Below are positions 1 through 9,700 of a stretch of DNA of 64,000 nt, piece after piece (positions within the stretch are counted from its first letter, which is position 1; each line of letters opens with the position of its first letter). This stretch comes from REEB506 sp040381035 (GTDB taxonomy: Bacteria > Pseudomonadota > Alphaproteobacteria > Caulobacterales > Aquidulcibacteraceae): NCBI GenBank assembly GCA_040381035.1, contig JBEIHY010000005.1:8668-72667 (forward strand), in the 5' to 3' direction. The translations under genes were made by a program, and so were the position numbers. The notes under the pieces were generated by a model. The model had not been told where the DNA came from, did no database searches, and worked only from the letters and a program-made list of their open reading frames with translations.

Positions 1-46
1 GGCGCGGCTTCACGCGCTATTTTTGGAAAGCGGTTCCGGTGCGCTG

Positions 47-444
47 ATGATTGTGGTCATCAACCCAGCCGAGGTTTCCAGGCCGTTCGGCTATTTGCAT
101 GTCTGCGTGGTCTCAGCCGGGCGCCAAATGCATGTGTCCGTGCAGGTGGCTTTGGATTGCGCGGGGGCGCTGGTTGGCGCAGGCGATATCGCCGCCCAGG
201 CCGTGCAAGTCTATGCCAATCTCGCGGTCTGCTTGGCGGATTCGGGCGCGACGTTTGCCGATGTCTTCAAGATCGTGACCTATGTCGTTGGCTTGACCCC
301 CGAAACCGCAGCTGCAATCTGCGCGGTGCGGATGGCGTCTCTCGGTGCAGAGCCTATCCGGCAAGGACGATGGTCGGCGTGCCGGGCCTGGTCGATCCGG
401 GCTTTCTGATTGAGGTTGAAGTCATCTCGGCTCTGCCGGCTTAG
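47..444 (+). pseudogene. RidA/YjgF-family protein, frameshifted
   Basis: RidA-family proteins are small trimeric enzymes, many of which hydrolyse reactive enamines/imines. The ATG at 47 opens a frame that matches this family well through VSVQVALDCAGALVGAGD and DVFKIVTYVVGLTPETA. Around position 350 the frame changes: the expected C-terminus (TMVGVPGLVDPGFLIEVEVI) continues in the neighbouring frame up to the TAG at 442-444, while the original frame runs into unrelated residues and stops at 409. One missing base explains this. Some conserved family residues also look eroded (SVQ where SGQ is usual, LHV where SHA is usual). It lies 80 bp upstream of the thiolase gene on the same strand. Either this is a real pseudogene or there is a one-base error in the sequence. 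Confidence 0.75.
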
Positions 445-524
445 GCGGCCCTGTCGGCCACACGGTTGTATACAGCCGCAAGGGTCTGGTTTACGTTTTG
501 GCGCATCCACCAAGGGAGATATCC

Positions 525-1727
525 ATGGCCACCGGAATCCGCGATAAAGTCGCCATTATCGGTATGGGCTGCTCGAAATTCGGCGAGCGTTGGGACGCCG
601 GGCCCGAGGAGCTTATGGTGGAAGCCTATCTGGAAGCGATGCAGGACGCCGGCGTTGCGCCAACCCAGCTCGACGCCGCCTGGTTTTCCACCCACATTGA
701 CGAGATCGGAACCGGCAAAGGCGGCACGCCGGCGTCGCTGGCTTTGCGCCTGCCCAACATCGCCGTGACGCGGGTGGAGAACTTCTGCGCTTCCGGCTCA
801 GAAGCGTTCCGCGGCGCGGTCTATGCTGTGGCCGCCGGCGCCGCCGACATCGCCTTGGCGATTGGCGTGGAGAAACTGAAGGACACCGGCTATGGCGGCC
901 TTCCCGTCGCCAATCCCGGCACGCTGTTGCCGCAGACCATGCCGAACGGCTCGGCGCCCGGAAATTTTGCCCAACTCGCCAGCGCCTATCGCGCCAAGCA
1001 CGGCGTCGATAAGGCGGATCTGAAACGAGCCATCGCGCATGTGTCGGTGAAAAGTCATGCAAACGGCTCGAAAAACGAAAAGGCGCATCTGCGCAATGTC
1101 GTCACCCAAGAGCAGGTGATGGCCGCGCCGATGATCGCTGAACCGCTTGGCTTGTTTGATTGCTGCGGCGTGTCGGACGGCGCCGCCGCCGCCATTGTCA
1201 CGACGCCGGAGATCGCCCGCAGCCTCGGGAAGAAGGACCTTGTCATGGTCAAGGCGCTGCAATTGTCCGTGTCCAATGGCCTGGAGAGCCAGCACAATAG
1301 CTGGGACGGCTCTTATTTTCACACCGCCCGGATCGCCGCAAAGAAAGCCTACAAAGAAGCCGGTGTGGAAAAGCCGCGCGACCAAATCTCGATGATGGAG
1401 GTGCATGACTGCTTCTCGATCACCGAACTCGTCACGATGGAGGACCTGTTCATCAGCGAGGAAGGCCAGGGCTGGAAAGACGTGCTCGACGGCTTCTACG
1501 ACGCGGACGGCAAGGTGCCCTGCCAAATCGATGGCGGCTTGAAGTGCTTTGGCCATCCAATCGGCGCATCGGGCCTGCGTATGTTGTATGAGATGTATCT
1601 GCAGCTCCAGGGCCGCGCCGGCGTGCGCCAGCTCAAGGCGCCGACTTTGGGGATGACCCACAATCTTGGCGGTTCGCCTTCGACGAATGTTTGCTCTGTC
1701 GCCATTATCGGCGCTGAGGGCGCTTGA
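525..1727 (+). CDS. Thiolase-family protein (SCP-x type acetyl-CoA acyltransferase)
   Basis: A 400-residue thiolase-fold protein expected to cleave or condense acyl-CoA thioesters. The N-terminal DKVAIIGMGCSKFGER and the nucleophile context VENFCASGSEAF (Cys88) are those of the SCP-x/non-specific lipid-transfer thiolase branch. The C-terminal part has the HPIGASG histidine loop and GMTHNLGGSPSTNVCSVAIIG with the second cysteine. The ATG at 525 is chosen because GGGAG lies 7 nt upstream; an in-frame upstream start at 498 adds nine residues of no family character. The last bases overlap the TTG start of the next gene, so the two are probably co-transcribed. The substrate is unknown. Similar thiolases occur in sterol, branched-chain or aromatic acid degradation. 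Confidence 0.88.
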   Translation: MATGIRDKVAIIGMGCSKFGERWDAGPEELMVEAYLEAMQDAGVAPTQLDAAWFSTHIDEIGTGKGGTPASLALRLPNIAVTRVENFCASGSEAFRGAVYAVAAGAADIALAIGVEKLKDTGYGGLPVANPGTLLPQTMPNGSAPGNFAQLASAYRAKHGVDKADLKRAIAHVSVKSHANGSKNEKAHLRNVVTQEQVMAAPMIAEPLGLFDCCGVSDGAAAAIVTTPEIARSLGKKDLVMVKALQLSVSNGLESQHNSWDGSYFHTARIAAKKAYKEAGVEKPRDQISMMEVHDCFSITELVTMEDLFISEEGQGWKDVLDGFYDADGKVPCQIDGGLKCFGHPIGASGLRMLYEMYLQLQGRAGVRQLKAPTLGMTHNLGGSPSTNVCSVAIIGAEGA

Positions 1728-2926
1728 AGCCACACATCGCGATCTTTGGGGCCGGCCCGGCCGGATTGTTCGCTGCCGAAACGGCTGCCGCACAAGGCGC
1801 GGCCGTGACCGTGTTTGACACGATGCGGCTTCCGGGGCGAAAGTTTCTGCTGGCCGGTCGCGGCGGCCTGAACCTCACCCACGCTGAACCGCTGGCGGAT
1901 TTTCTCACGCAGTATCGCGAAGGCGCCAGCACCCTCGCGCCCTTGATCAAGGCGTTTCCGCCCCAAGCCTTGCGCGCCTGGGCGCATGGCTTGGGCCAGG
2001 ACACCTTCGTTGGTTCATCCAATCGCGTTTATCCGCGCGTGTTCAAATCCAGTCCGCTGCTGCGCGCATGGTTGACGCGCCTGCAAACGCTCGATGTGCG
2101 TTTCGTCGGCGGCGCGCGGTTGCAAGCGTTGAATGGCGCCGCTGCCAGCGCGCGGATCGGCGATCGCGTGCAATCGATCGCAGCTGACGCGATCGTGCTG
2201 GCTATGGGCGGGGCCTCCTGGCCTGAACTCGGCAGCGACGGCGCGTGGACAAAACTTCTCGGCGAAGATGAGGTCGCCCCGCTGCAACCATCCAATGCCG
2301 GTGTCGTGATCGCATGGCCGGACGCCATTCGCGCGCTGGCCGGCAAGCCGCTCAAGCAGATTGGCGTGATCGTTGGCCAACAACGCTTTCACGGCGAAGC
2401 GATGCTCACCGAGCAAGGCTTGGAAGGCGGCGCGATCTATCTCGCCAATGCCGCGATCCGTGCGCAATTGCGGGCCGGGTGCGGCGATATCTGCATCGAT
2501 TTTCAGCCCAATCTCAGCGCCGATATCGTGGCCGAACGGATCACTCGCCGCCAAACCAAACGCACCTTGGCGCCATGGCTGGAAAGCGCGTTGGGCCTGA
2601 GTTTGCCATCCGCGCGGATCGTGAGCGTGCTGACGCAAGCCGATCGCTCTCCCGCAGGGCTGACACGCGCGGTCAAACGCTTGCCTGTAAGAATTGAGGC
2701 CATGGCCGCCATCACGCGCGCAATCTCCACCGCCGGCGGCGTAAAATGGTCTGCGTTGCATCCGGATTTAAGTTTGCGCAGCGCTGCAAATGTTTTTGTC
2801 GCCGGAGAGATGATCGATTGGGACGCGCCCACCGGCGGCTATCTGTTGCAGGCCTGTTTCGCCACCGGCTTTATAGCCGGGCAGGGCGCTTGCAACTATG
2901 CGCGCGCGCGCTTGAGCGAAGAATAG
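1724..2926 (+). CDS. NAD(P)/FAD-dependent oxidoreductase, HI0933/BaiN-like flavoprotein
   Basis: A 400-residue flavoprotein. An N-terminal dinucleotide-binding loop (AIFGAGPAGLFAAE, about residues 5-18) is followed by GRKFLLAGRGGLNLTHAE, the hallmark of the HI0933-like family and its TIGR03862 subgroup. The C-terminal GEMIDWDAPTGGYLLQACFATG is the second conserved FAD-contact segment of this family. The start is a TTG overlapping the TGA of the thiolase gene (TTGA at 1724-1727), with GAGG just upstream. The 3' end overlaps the convergent DUF6285 gene by 31 bp. The physiological substrate of this family is not established. A BaiN-like reductase role is possible but not shown here. Confidence 0.85.
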   Translation: MKPHIAIFGAGPAGLFAAETAAAQGAAVTVFDTMRLPGRKFLLAGRGGLNLTHAEPLADFLTQYREGASTLAPLIKAFPPQALRAWAHGLGQDTFVGSSNRVYPRVFKSSPLLRAWLTRLQTLDVRFVGGARLQALNGAAASARIGDRVQSIAADAIVLAMGGASWPELGSDGAWTKLLGEDEVAPLQPSNAGVVIAWPDAIRALAGKPLKQIGVIVGQQRFHGEAMLTEQGLEGGAIYLANAAIRAQLRAGCGDICIDFQPNLSADIVAERITRRQTKRTLAPWLESALGLSLPSARIVSVLTQADRSPAGLTRAVKRLPVRIEAMAAITRAISTAGGVKWSALHPDLSLRSAANVFVAGEMIDWDAPTGGYLLQACFATGFIAGQGACNYARARLSEE

Positions 2927-3267
2927 CCCGGTTGCTCGATCGCGACCCGATCGGCGGCGGTCGCGAGCAGATGATCCAAAAGGCCGGGTGTTGCCGCCGT
3001 CATGTCGCCGGCGCGCAAGCGGGCGCACAGATCGCGCCGAAGCGTATCGAGATCACCCTCGCGGCCCAGCAAGGCCGCCAGGCGCGCGGTCTCTGCCGCC
3101 GCCGCCGCCGGCCCAAGCTCCAATTCACGGCCAACTGTTTGCAACACATTGATGGCAACGCGGGCATGAAACGCGGCGTGGCCGCAGAGTTGCGGAGCTG
3201 CGGTTTTCTCCAAAAAGCCCGCCGCCGCCTCAATGAGCTGTTTTGCACTCGGTTCGCCCAACATCAC
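2896..3267 (-). CDS. DUF6285 domain protein
   Basis: A 123-residue, alanine-rich, mostly helical protein without signal peptide or membrane segment. The opening GEPSAKQLIEAAAGFLEK and the HAAFHARVAINVLQTVGRELELG segment match my memory of DUF6285, a family usually found directly downstream of APH-like phosphotransferases, as it is here. The start overlaps the stop of that phosphotransferase gene by 4 bp (ATGA type), so translation is probably coupled. The function is unknown. The context suggests a partner in acyl-CoA or choline-kinase-like metabolism. Its 3' end overlaps the convergent flavoprotein gene by 31 bp. Confidence 0.75.
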   Translation of the reverse strand: MMLGEPSAKQLIEAAAGFLEKTAAPQLCGHAAFHARVAINVLQTVGRELELGPAAAAAETARLAALLGREGDLDTLRRDLCARLRAGDMTAATPGLLDHLLATAADRVAIEQPGYSSLKRARA

Positions 3268-4241
3268 GCCATCCCCTTCAGCATCAGCGCCAAATCAAGT
3301 TCGGTTTCACTTGCCCGCCGGCCGATCGCGGCGCGCTCCACGCTCGCGTCAAGTCCGCTGTCATAGGCGCGGAACATGATCAGACACATGATGCCCCATT
3401 TCAGCGATCCAAAGATCGTCCAAAACCGGACCGCTTCTTCGGTGACGGCCCGGTCACCGCCGGCCTCGTGATAGCCGGCGATCAAGTCGTCAAGCGCACC
3501 AAAGCCACCGACCGGCTTGTCGATCTGGCCAAATCGCCAAGACGGCGTGCAGATCCAGCCTAAATCCTCCGCCGGATCGCCGAGATGGGCGAGTTCCCAA
3601 TCGAGAGCCGCGACCAGGCCGGCGGCGTCAATCATCAAATTGCCAAGGCGGAAGTCGCCGTGGATCAGGCGCGGCGCTATGGGACGGGGTGGGGCAAGGC
3701 TGCGCAGATGCGCAAACGCCAAGTCAAACATCGGCCGCGGCGCATCGAAGGAGCGATAAATCTCCTCGTAGCGATCGAGTTGATCGCGCGCATCCGAAAC
3801 GCCAAGCGCGGCAACGCCCGCCACATTGGCGCGATGGATGGCGGCCAGCGCTGCGCCGCATTGGCGCGCCAGTGTGGTGCGCGCTGCAGCAAACGCCTCG
3901 TCGCGCAGGATTTTGCGCGCGATGGTTTCGCCTCGCAAGCGTTGCATCACATAGCCGGGGCCAAGCCCGTCTTCGCGTCTGCACACATAAGCCACGGCCG
4001 GCGCCGGCGCGCCCGCGCACAATGCCGCCGCGATCACATCCGCTTCGGCGCCAAGCCCGATGGCTTGAGCCGAAGCCATGATGTCCATCCCGCCCGGCGC
4101 GCGGCGCAGGATGAGTTCCTTGTCCCCGGCGTCGAACGCCCAGGTTTCCTGGGACGCACCGCCGGAAAGGCGCTTGAGGCCAGACAGCGCGCCGCCAAGG
4201 CGTTCAGCAACAGCGCCCAAGGCGGTTTCAAAATCAGTCAT
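3264..4241 (-). CDS. Phosphotransferase family protein (APH/ACAD10-like kinase)
   Basis: A 325-residue kinase-like protein of the aminoglycoside/choline phosphotransferase fold. The catalytic loop LIHGDFRLGNLMID and the metal-binding segment AALDWELAHLGDPAEDLGW are intact, and SGGASQETWAFD fits the nucleotide-binding loop. This branch is related to the phosphotransferase domain of ACAD10, which acts in fatty-acid metabolism; antibiotic resistance is unlikely. The ATG at 4241 is chosen over the longer frame to 4316 because the extra 25 residues would overlap the recG terminus and have no family character. It is followed without a gap by the DUF6285 gene. The SCP-x type thiolase nearby strengthens the acyl-CoA context. 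Confidence 0.85.
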   Translation of the reverse strand: MTDFETALGAVAERLGGALSGLKRLSGGASQETWAFDAGDKELILRRAPGGMDIMASAQAIGLGAEADVIAAALCAGAPAPAVAYVCRREDGLGPGYVMQRLRGETIARKILRDEAFAAARTTLARQCGAALAAIHRANVAGVAALGVSDARDQLDRYEEIYRSFDAPRPMFDLAFAHLRSLAPPRPIAPRLIHGDFRLGNLMIDAAGLVAALDWELAHLGDPAEDLGWICTPSWRFGQIDKPVGGFGALDDLIAGYHEAGGDRAVTEEAVRFWTIFGSLKWGIMCLIMFRAYDSGLDASVERAAIGRRASETELDLALMLKGMA

Positions 4242-4279
4242 CGCGCCAGACTGGCGTAAGCCATCGTTCGCCGCAAGGT

Positions 4280-6370
4280 TCAGCCCGAGCGCGCCCGCGC
4301 GCCAGCCTCCAGGCAATCAAACAGCGTCAGCGCCCGCAGCACCGCTTGCCCGCGCGGCGTTTCGAGATCGGGGTCTTTGTCGATGGCGAGCCGCGCCTCC
4401 TGATCGGCCTGGGCAAGCAACCCGCCATGGGCTTCCGGTTGAACAAAGCTGAAAGGCGGAAAGCCGCTTTGGCGCACGCCCAGAATGTCGCCGCCGCCGC
4501 GCATTTTATAGTCGGTTTCGGCAATGACGAAGCCGTCATCGGTGCGGCGCAAGGTGTCGAGCCGTTCCTTGGCGGTTTCGCCCAAGGGCGGCTTCCACAG
4601 CAGCACGCAAGAACCCTGCTTGTCGCCGCGGCCAACGCGGCCGCGCAGCTGGTGTAACTGGGCAAGGCCAAACCGCTCGGCGTGCTCGATCACCATGATC
4701 GTGGCTTCCGGCACATTGACGCCCACCTCAATCACCGTGGTGGCGACGAGCAGAAAGGATTGGCCGGACTTGAATCGCTCCATCGCGGATTCGCGCGCGT
4801 TGGAGCTCATTTTGCCATGGACAAGCTCCACGCCGGCGCCGAAGCGCTCCTTCAGCGCCTCATAGCGATCCTCCACGGCGGCAAGATCGATCGCTTCGCT
4901 CTCCTGGATGAGCGGACAGACCCAATAGGCGCGTTCGCCCGCATCGCCCGCGCGCTGGATGGCTTCGAGCAGATCTTGCGTGCGCGATAGCGGCATGGCG
5001 ACGGTGCGGATCGGCTGGCGGCCTGGCGGCTTTTCATCGAGGATCGAAATGTCCATGTCGCCGTGTATGGCAAGCGCCAGCGTGCGCGGGATCGGTGTGG
5101 CGCTCATCGCCAGCACATGCGGCTCTTGACCCTTGGCCACAAGACGCAGGCGATCGGAAACACCGAAGCGATGCTGTTCGTCGATCACCACCAGGCCGAG
5201 CTTTTCGAACGCAACGTCATCTTGAAACAACGCATGCGTGCCGATCACCGCATGAATCGCGCCATTGGCCAAATCTGCCATCAGCGTGCGGCGATCCTTG
5301 CCCTTGTCGCGCCCGGTCAACACAGCCGCGCGCAAGCCGGCGCTGGCGAGCAAGGGCACGATCCCTTCGCCGTGCTGACGGGCAAGGATTTCGGTCGGCG
5401 CCATAAGCGCGCTTTGAAATCCGGCTTCGGCTGCGTGCGCCATGGCGAGGGCTGCGACCAATGTTTTGCCCGATCCGACATCGCCCTGCAGCAGCCGCAG
5501 CATCGGTTCGGGCTTGGCCATGTCAGCGCAGATTTCGCCAAAGGCGCGCGCTTGCGCATTGGTGGGTTTGTACGCCAGCGCGGCGAGAACGGCCTGCGCA
5601 CGCTGTCCTTGCGCTTCAATCGCCAGACCCAAACGGGCATGGCGCTGGGCGCGGCGCAAACGCAGCGCGCATTGGCGGGCAAACAATTCGTCATAAGCCA
5701 ATCGCGTGCGCCACGGCGCGGCAGGCACAATGTCTTCCGGTTCCTGCGGTTGGTGCAGCCGGCGCAAGGCGTCGGCAAATCGCGGCCAGCCATAGGCCGC
5801 CACCGTGGACGGTGCGAGCCATTCGTCCTGGTCGTGCACCAAGGGCAGGCATTGGCTGATCACGCGATGCAGCGCGCGCAAGTGCAATCCCGCTGTGAGC
5901 GGGTAAACCGGCTCGACCACCGGCGGCGCCCCGCCGCGGGTGGGATCAACGACATGATCGGGGTGAAGCATCTGGCGCTCACCCGAATAGCGTTCAACCT
6001 TGCCCGAGAACAGCCGCTTCTGGCCAACCGGCCACATGCGCTTGAGCATGTCAGCCTGGCCGCGGAAATAGGCAACGCACAAGAACCCTGTCTCATCGCG
6101 CACGCGGATGCGATAAGGCACTTTGGCGTTATGGGCTGGCAAATGCGCGTCGACCTCAGCCTCAATCGTTGACACTTCGCCTTCAACGGCCTGCGCAATC
6201 GTCACCCGCGCGCGTCGATCGATCGCGCCGGTTGGCGCCAGCCAGAGCATGTCGCGCACGCGGCTCCCGCCCGCCACCTTGTGGACGAGCGCCATGACGT
6301 CCTTGCGCATTCCCTTAGGGGTCGGCGCCGGCGCCAGCAGCGGGGAGATCACGGAATCGTCCATACTCAT
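4280..6370 (-). CDS. recG: ATP-dependent DNA helicase RecG
   Basis: RecG remodels stalled replication forks and Holliday junctions. The protein has 696 residues, close to the usual length. An N-terminal wedge/OB-fold region is followed by the Walker A segment LLQGDVGSGKTLVA (about residue 298), the DEQH box in VVIDEQHRFGVSDRL (about 395), MSATPIPRTLA, and the C-terminal helicase motif QLRGRVGRGDKQGS (about 575). The start at 6370 (MSMDDS; ATG at 6364 also possible) is preferred because the longer frame to 6640 would run antisense through sdhE. The gene diverges from sdhE-mfd, so two DNA-repair translocases sit next to each other. Confidence 0.96.
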   Translation of the reverse strand: MSMDDSVISPLLAPAPTPKGMRKDVMALVHKVAGGSRVRDMLWLAPTGAIDRRARVTIAQAVEGEVSTIEAEVDAHLPAHNAKVPYRIRVRDETGFLCVAYFRGQADMLKRMWPVGQKRLFSGKVERYSGERQMLHPDHVVDPTRGGAPPVVEPVYPLTAGLHLRALHRVISQCLPLVHDQDEWLAPSTVAAYGWPRFADALRRLHQPQEPEDIVPAAPWRTRLAYDELFARQCALRLRRAQRHARLGLAIEAQGQRAQAVLAALAYKPTNAQARAFGEICADMAKPEPMLRLLQGDVGSGKTLVAALAMAHAAEAGFQSALMAPTEILARQHGEGIVPLLASAGLRAAVLTGRDKGKDRRTLMADLANGAIHAVIGTHALFQDDVAFEKLGLVVIDEQHRFGVSDRLRLVAKGQEPHVLAMSATPIPRTLALAIHGDMDISILDEKPPGRQPIRTVAMPLSRTQDLLEAIQRAGDAGERAYWVCPLIQESEAIDLAAVEDRYEALKERFGAGVELVHGKMSSNARESAMERFKSGQSFLLVATTVIEVGVNVPEATIMVIEHAERFGLAQLHQLRGRVGRGDKQGSCVLLWKPPLGETAKERLDTLRRTDDGFVIAETDYKMRGGGDILGVRQSGFPPFSFVQPEAHGGLLAQADQEARLAIDKDPDLETPRGQAVLRALTLFDCLEAGARARSG

Positions 6371-6436
6371 TCGAACGCGCTGACAGGGCCGCGCTTTTGG
6401 GGTATAGCGCGCGCCCCTTTGATATATAGGCGCCTC
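6371..6436. promoter_or_regulatory. Divergent promoter region between recG and sdhE-mfd
   Basis: These 66 bp are the only space between two divergent genes and so should carry both promoters. A TATATA box sits at 6423-6428, only about 8 nt ahead of the sdhE ATG, which would give a very short leader if it is the -10 element. The segment also holds an AT-poor GCGCGCGCCCC run. No clear -35 element could be assigned, so the placement is inferred from gene arrangement. Confidence 0.4.
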
Positions 6437-6718
6437 ATGGACGACCGGCGAAAACGCATCAAGTTCCGGGCCTGGCGGCGCGGCTTTCGCGAGATTGACC
6501 TGATTCTCGGCGCCTTTGCGGATGCCCATCTGCATGAGCTCGATGAGGACGCCTTGGCAGAGTTTGAACGCCTGCTCGATCAACCGGATCAGGATGTCTA
6601 TGCCTGGATCGTGGCGTCCACACGGGCCCCGCCGGACCATGACGGCCCTTTGCTGGCCCTGATCCGCAGCTTCCGCTACTTCGCCCGGACGGCGGCGGCA
6701 GAGCGGGGCGAAGCGTGA
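6437..6718 (+). CDS. sdhE: FAD assembly factor SdhE
   Basis: SdhE (DUF339, Sdh5/YgfY family) is a small protein that promotes covalent flavinylation of the succinate dehydrogenase subunit SdhA. The 93-residue product carries the family RGxxE motif in RAWRRGFREIDLILGAF near the N-terminus, and a helical body ending with DVYAWIVA. The ATG at 6437 follows a weak AGG. The TGA overlaps the GTG start of mfd by 3 bp, so the two are transcribed and probably translated together. This position next to recG and mfd is common in Alphaproteobacteria. Confidence 0.93.
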   Translation: MDDRRKRIKFRAWRRGFREIDLILGAFADAHLHELDEDALAEFERLLDQPDQDVYAWIVASTRAPPDHDGPLLALIRSFRYFARTAAAERGEA

Positions 6719-9700
6719 GCGGGAGCGCGGTTTTTCCAGTTCCGGGCGCGGCGGTGCAGGCCTTGGTGCGCACGCCAGGGTCTGCTTTGGTCACGGGCGC
6801 GCCCTCGGGCCTGGCGCCGGCGGCGTTTGCGGCTGCCCTGCGGCTGAAAGGCGGCGTTGGGCTGTTCATCGCCCGCGATGAGGCGGCCGCCTCCAACGCC
6901 GAAACCGTGGTGCGCTTTTTCACCCCGGAGATGGCGACGCTGCGACTTCCGGCCTGGGACAATTTGCCCTATGACCGGATCTCGCCGACGGCCTCGGTCG
7001 CGGCCCAGCGCTGCGCGGCGCTGGCGCAGCTCGCCAACCGCAAGGACGGGGCAGGGCCGCTCATGGTGATCGCGACGGCCGCGGCCGTGTGCCAGCGCGT
7101 GCCGGCCCGCCAGCGGCTTGCGGGCGCGACCTTCAGCGCCGTCAAAGGCGACGATATCGAGATGCCGGACCTGGAGCGCTATCTCCTCGTCAACGGCTAT
7201 TCGCGTGCTTCGACCGTGCGCGCGCCGGGCGACTTTGCGCTGCGCGGCGGTGTGTGCGACATCTTTCCGCCGGGGTCGGCTGAACCCGTGCGGCTCGACC
7301 TGTTCGGCGAAACGCTGGAAGGCATTCGCAGCTTCGATCCCGAAACCCAACGCGGCACGCGCGATCTGGCGCGCGTTGATCTGGGCGCGGTCAGCGAAGT
7401 GGTGTTCGACGACGAAGCCGTGCGTCATTTCCGCAAGGCGTTCGCTCAAGCCTTTGGCGCGGTCACCGATCCGATCGTTGACGCCGTTGGCGCCCGCATT
7501 CGCCGCGCCGGCGTTGAGCAGTTCTTGCCGTACTTCTATGACGGGCTGGAAACGGTGTTCGACTATGTGGGCGAAAGCGCGCTGATCGGCTTTGATCACA
7601 ATGCCGAGGATTCCTACAAGGAGCGGATCGAGACCGCGCGCGATCATTACGAAGCGCGCCGCAGCGCGCCGGTTCCGCGCGGCGCCATTCCGTTTCGCGC
7701 GCCAGAGCCGCAATTGCTTTATCTGGTCTGGGAAGATTTGATCGATGTGATGGCGGGCCGGCCGGTGCGGCGGTTTTCGGCTTTCCTGGAGCCGAACCAG
7801 ACCGCCATCGACGTCGCCGCCAAACCGGGGCGCGATTTCGCGCCCGAGCGTCAGCGCCTGGACGTCAACGTGTTTGAAGCCGCGCGTGGCCATATCGGCG
7901 CGCTTGCCAAAGGCGGCAAACGCGTTGTGCTGGCGGGCTGGACGGAAGGGTCGGCTGAACGCTTGATCGGCGTGCTTGAAGATCACGGCCTGAAAGACGC
8001 GGCGCAGATCAAGGATTGGCCCGGCGCTGCCGCGCTCAAGGCAGGAACCGTGGCAGTGGCGGTGCTACCGGTGGAGCATGGCTTTGAGGCTGAAGGCCTG
8101 GCCGTGCTCAGCGAACAGGACATACTCGGCGATCGCTTGGCGCGGCCGCGCAAACGGCGCAAGGCAAGCTCCCTGATCGCGGAAGCCGCAGCGCTTTCCC
8201 CCGGCGATCTCATCGTCCACAGCGATCACGGCATTGGCCGCTATGACGGTTTAAAGACGCTCGACGTGCAGGGCGCGCCGCATGACTGCCTGGAGCTGAT
8301 TTACGCAGGGAGCGACAAGCTGTTTCTGCCAGTCGAGAACATCGAACTCGTCACCCGCTATGGCAGCGAAGATTCCGGCGTCCAGCTCGACAAGCTCGGC
8401 GGCGCGTCCTGGCAGGGACGCAAAGCGCGCGCCAAGCAACGTCTGCGCGACATGGCCGAAGAATTGATCCGGATCGCGGCGGCGCGCGCTGCGCGCGTGG
8501 CCGAAGAATTGCTGCCGCAGGAAGGGCTCTATCAGGAATTCTGCGCCCGCTTCCCGTATGAGGAAACCGAAGATCAGCTCAGCGCCATTGAGGACGTGCT
8601 CGGCGATCTGGCCAAGGGCGCGCCGATGGATCGACTGATCTGCGGTGATGTCGGGTTTGGCAAGACGGAAGTGGCGCTGCGCGCCGCCTTCGTGGTGGCG
8701 ATGAGCGGCAGGCAAGTGGCGGTGGTGACGCCAACCACGCTGCTGTGCCGCCAGCATTATCGCAATTTCACCGAGCGCTTCCGCGACATGCCGGTGAAGG
8801 TGCGCCAGCTGTCGCGCATGGTGTCGGCCAAGGAGCAGGCCGAAACCAGGGATCTGCTGAAGGCTGGCGGCGTTGAGATTGTGGTGGGCACGCACGCGCT
8901 GCTCGGCAAGGGCATCGAGTTCTCCGATCTAGGGCTTATCATCGTCGATGAAGAGCAGCATTTCGGCGTCAAGCACAAAGAGCGCCTGAAGGAGCTGCGC
9001 GCGGATGTCCATGTGCTGACGCTCTCGGCCACGCCGATCCCGCGCACATTGCAACTGGCCTTGTCGGGCATTCGCGAATTGAGCCTGATTGCCACCCCGC
9101 CCGTCGATCGCCTTGCGGTGCGCAGCTACGTCACTGGATTTGACGGCTTGACCATTCGCGAAGCCCTGATGCGCGAACGCTATCGCGGCGGGCAAAGCTT
9201 CTTCGTTGCCCCACGCATTGCCGATTTGGCCGACATCGAGAAGTTCCTCACCCAGCAATGTCCTGAGCTGCGCCATGTCGTGGCGCACGGGCAAATGGGC
9301 GCGATGGCCCTCGATGAGATCATGACCAGCTTCTATGATGGCCAGTTCGACGTTCTGGTGTCGACCTCGATCGTGGAAAGCGGCCTCGACATTCCGCGCG
9401 CCAATACGCTTGTGGTCTACCGCGCGGATATGTTCGGACTGGCGCAGCTTTATCAGCTGCGCGGCCGGGTGGGGCGCTCCAAACAGCGCGCCTATGCCTA
9501 TCTCACCACCGATGGCGATAAGGCGCTGACAGCGGGCGCCGAAAAGCGCCTGCGCATTCTCACCTCCCTCGACAGTCTCGGCGCCGGCTTCACGCTTGCC
9601 AGCCATGACCTCGACATGCGCGGCGGCGGCAATCTGCTCGGCGAAGAGCAATCAGGTCATATCCGCGAAGTTGGCGTGGAGCTTTACCAGTCGATGCTGG

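Noticed and set aside
798..1793. 331-residue minus-strand frame opposite the thiolase gene.
   Set aside because: Antisense shadow; the thiolase on the plus strand has all catalytic motifs.
6371..6640. N-terminal extension of RecG beyond residue 1.
   Set aside because: It would overlap sdhE in the opposite direction; RecG length is normal with the start at 6370.
6676..7986. 436-residue minus-strand frame inside mfd.
   Set aside because: Lies opposite the conserved UvrB-like domain of Mfd; no domain features of its own.
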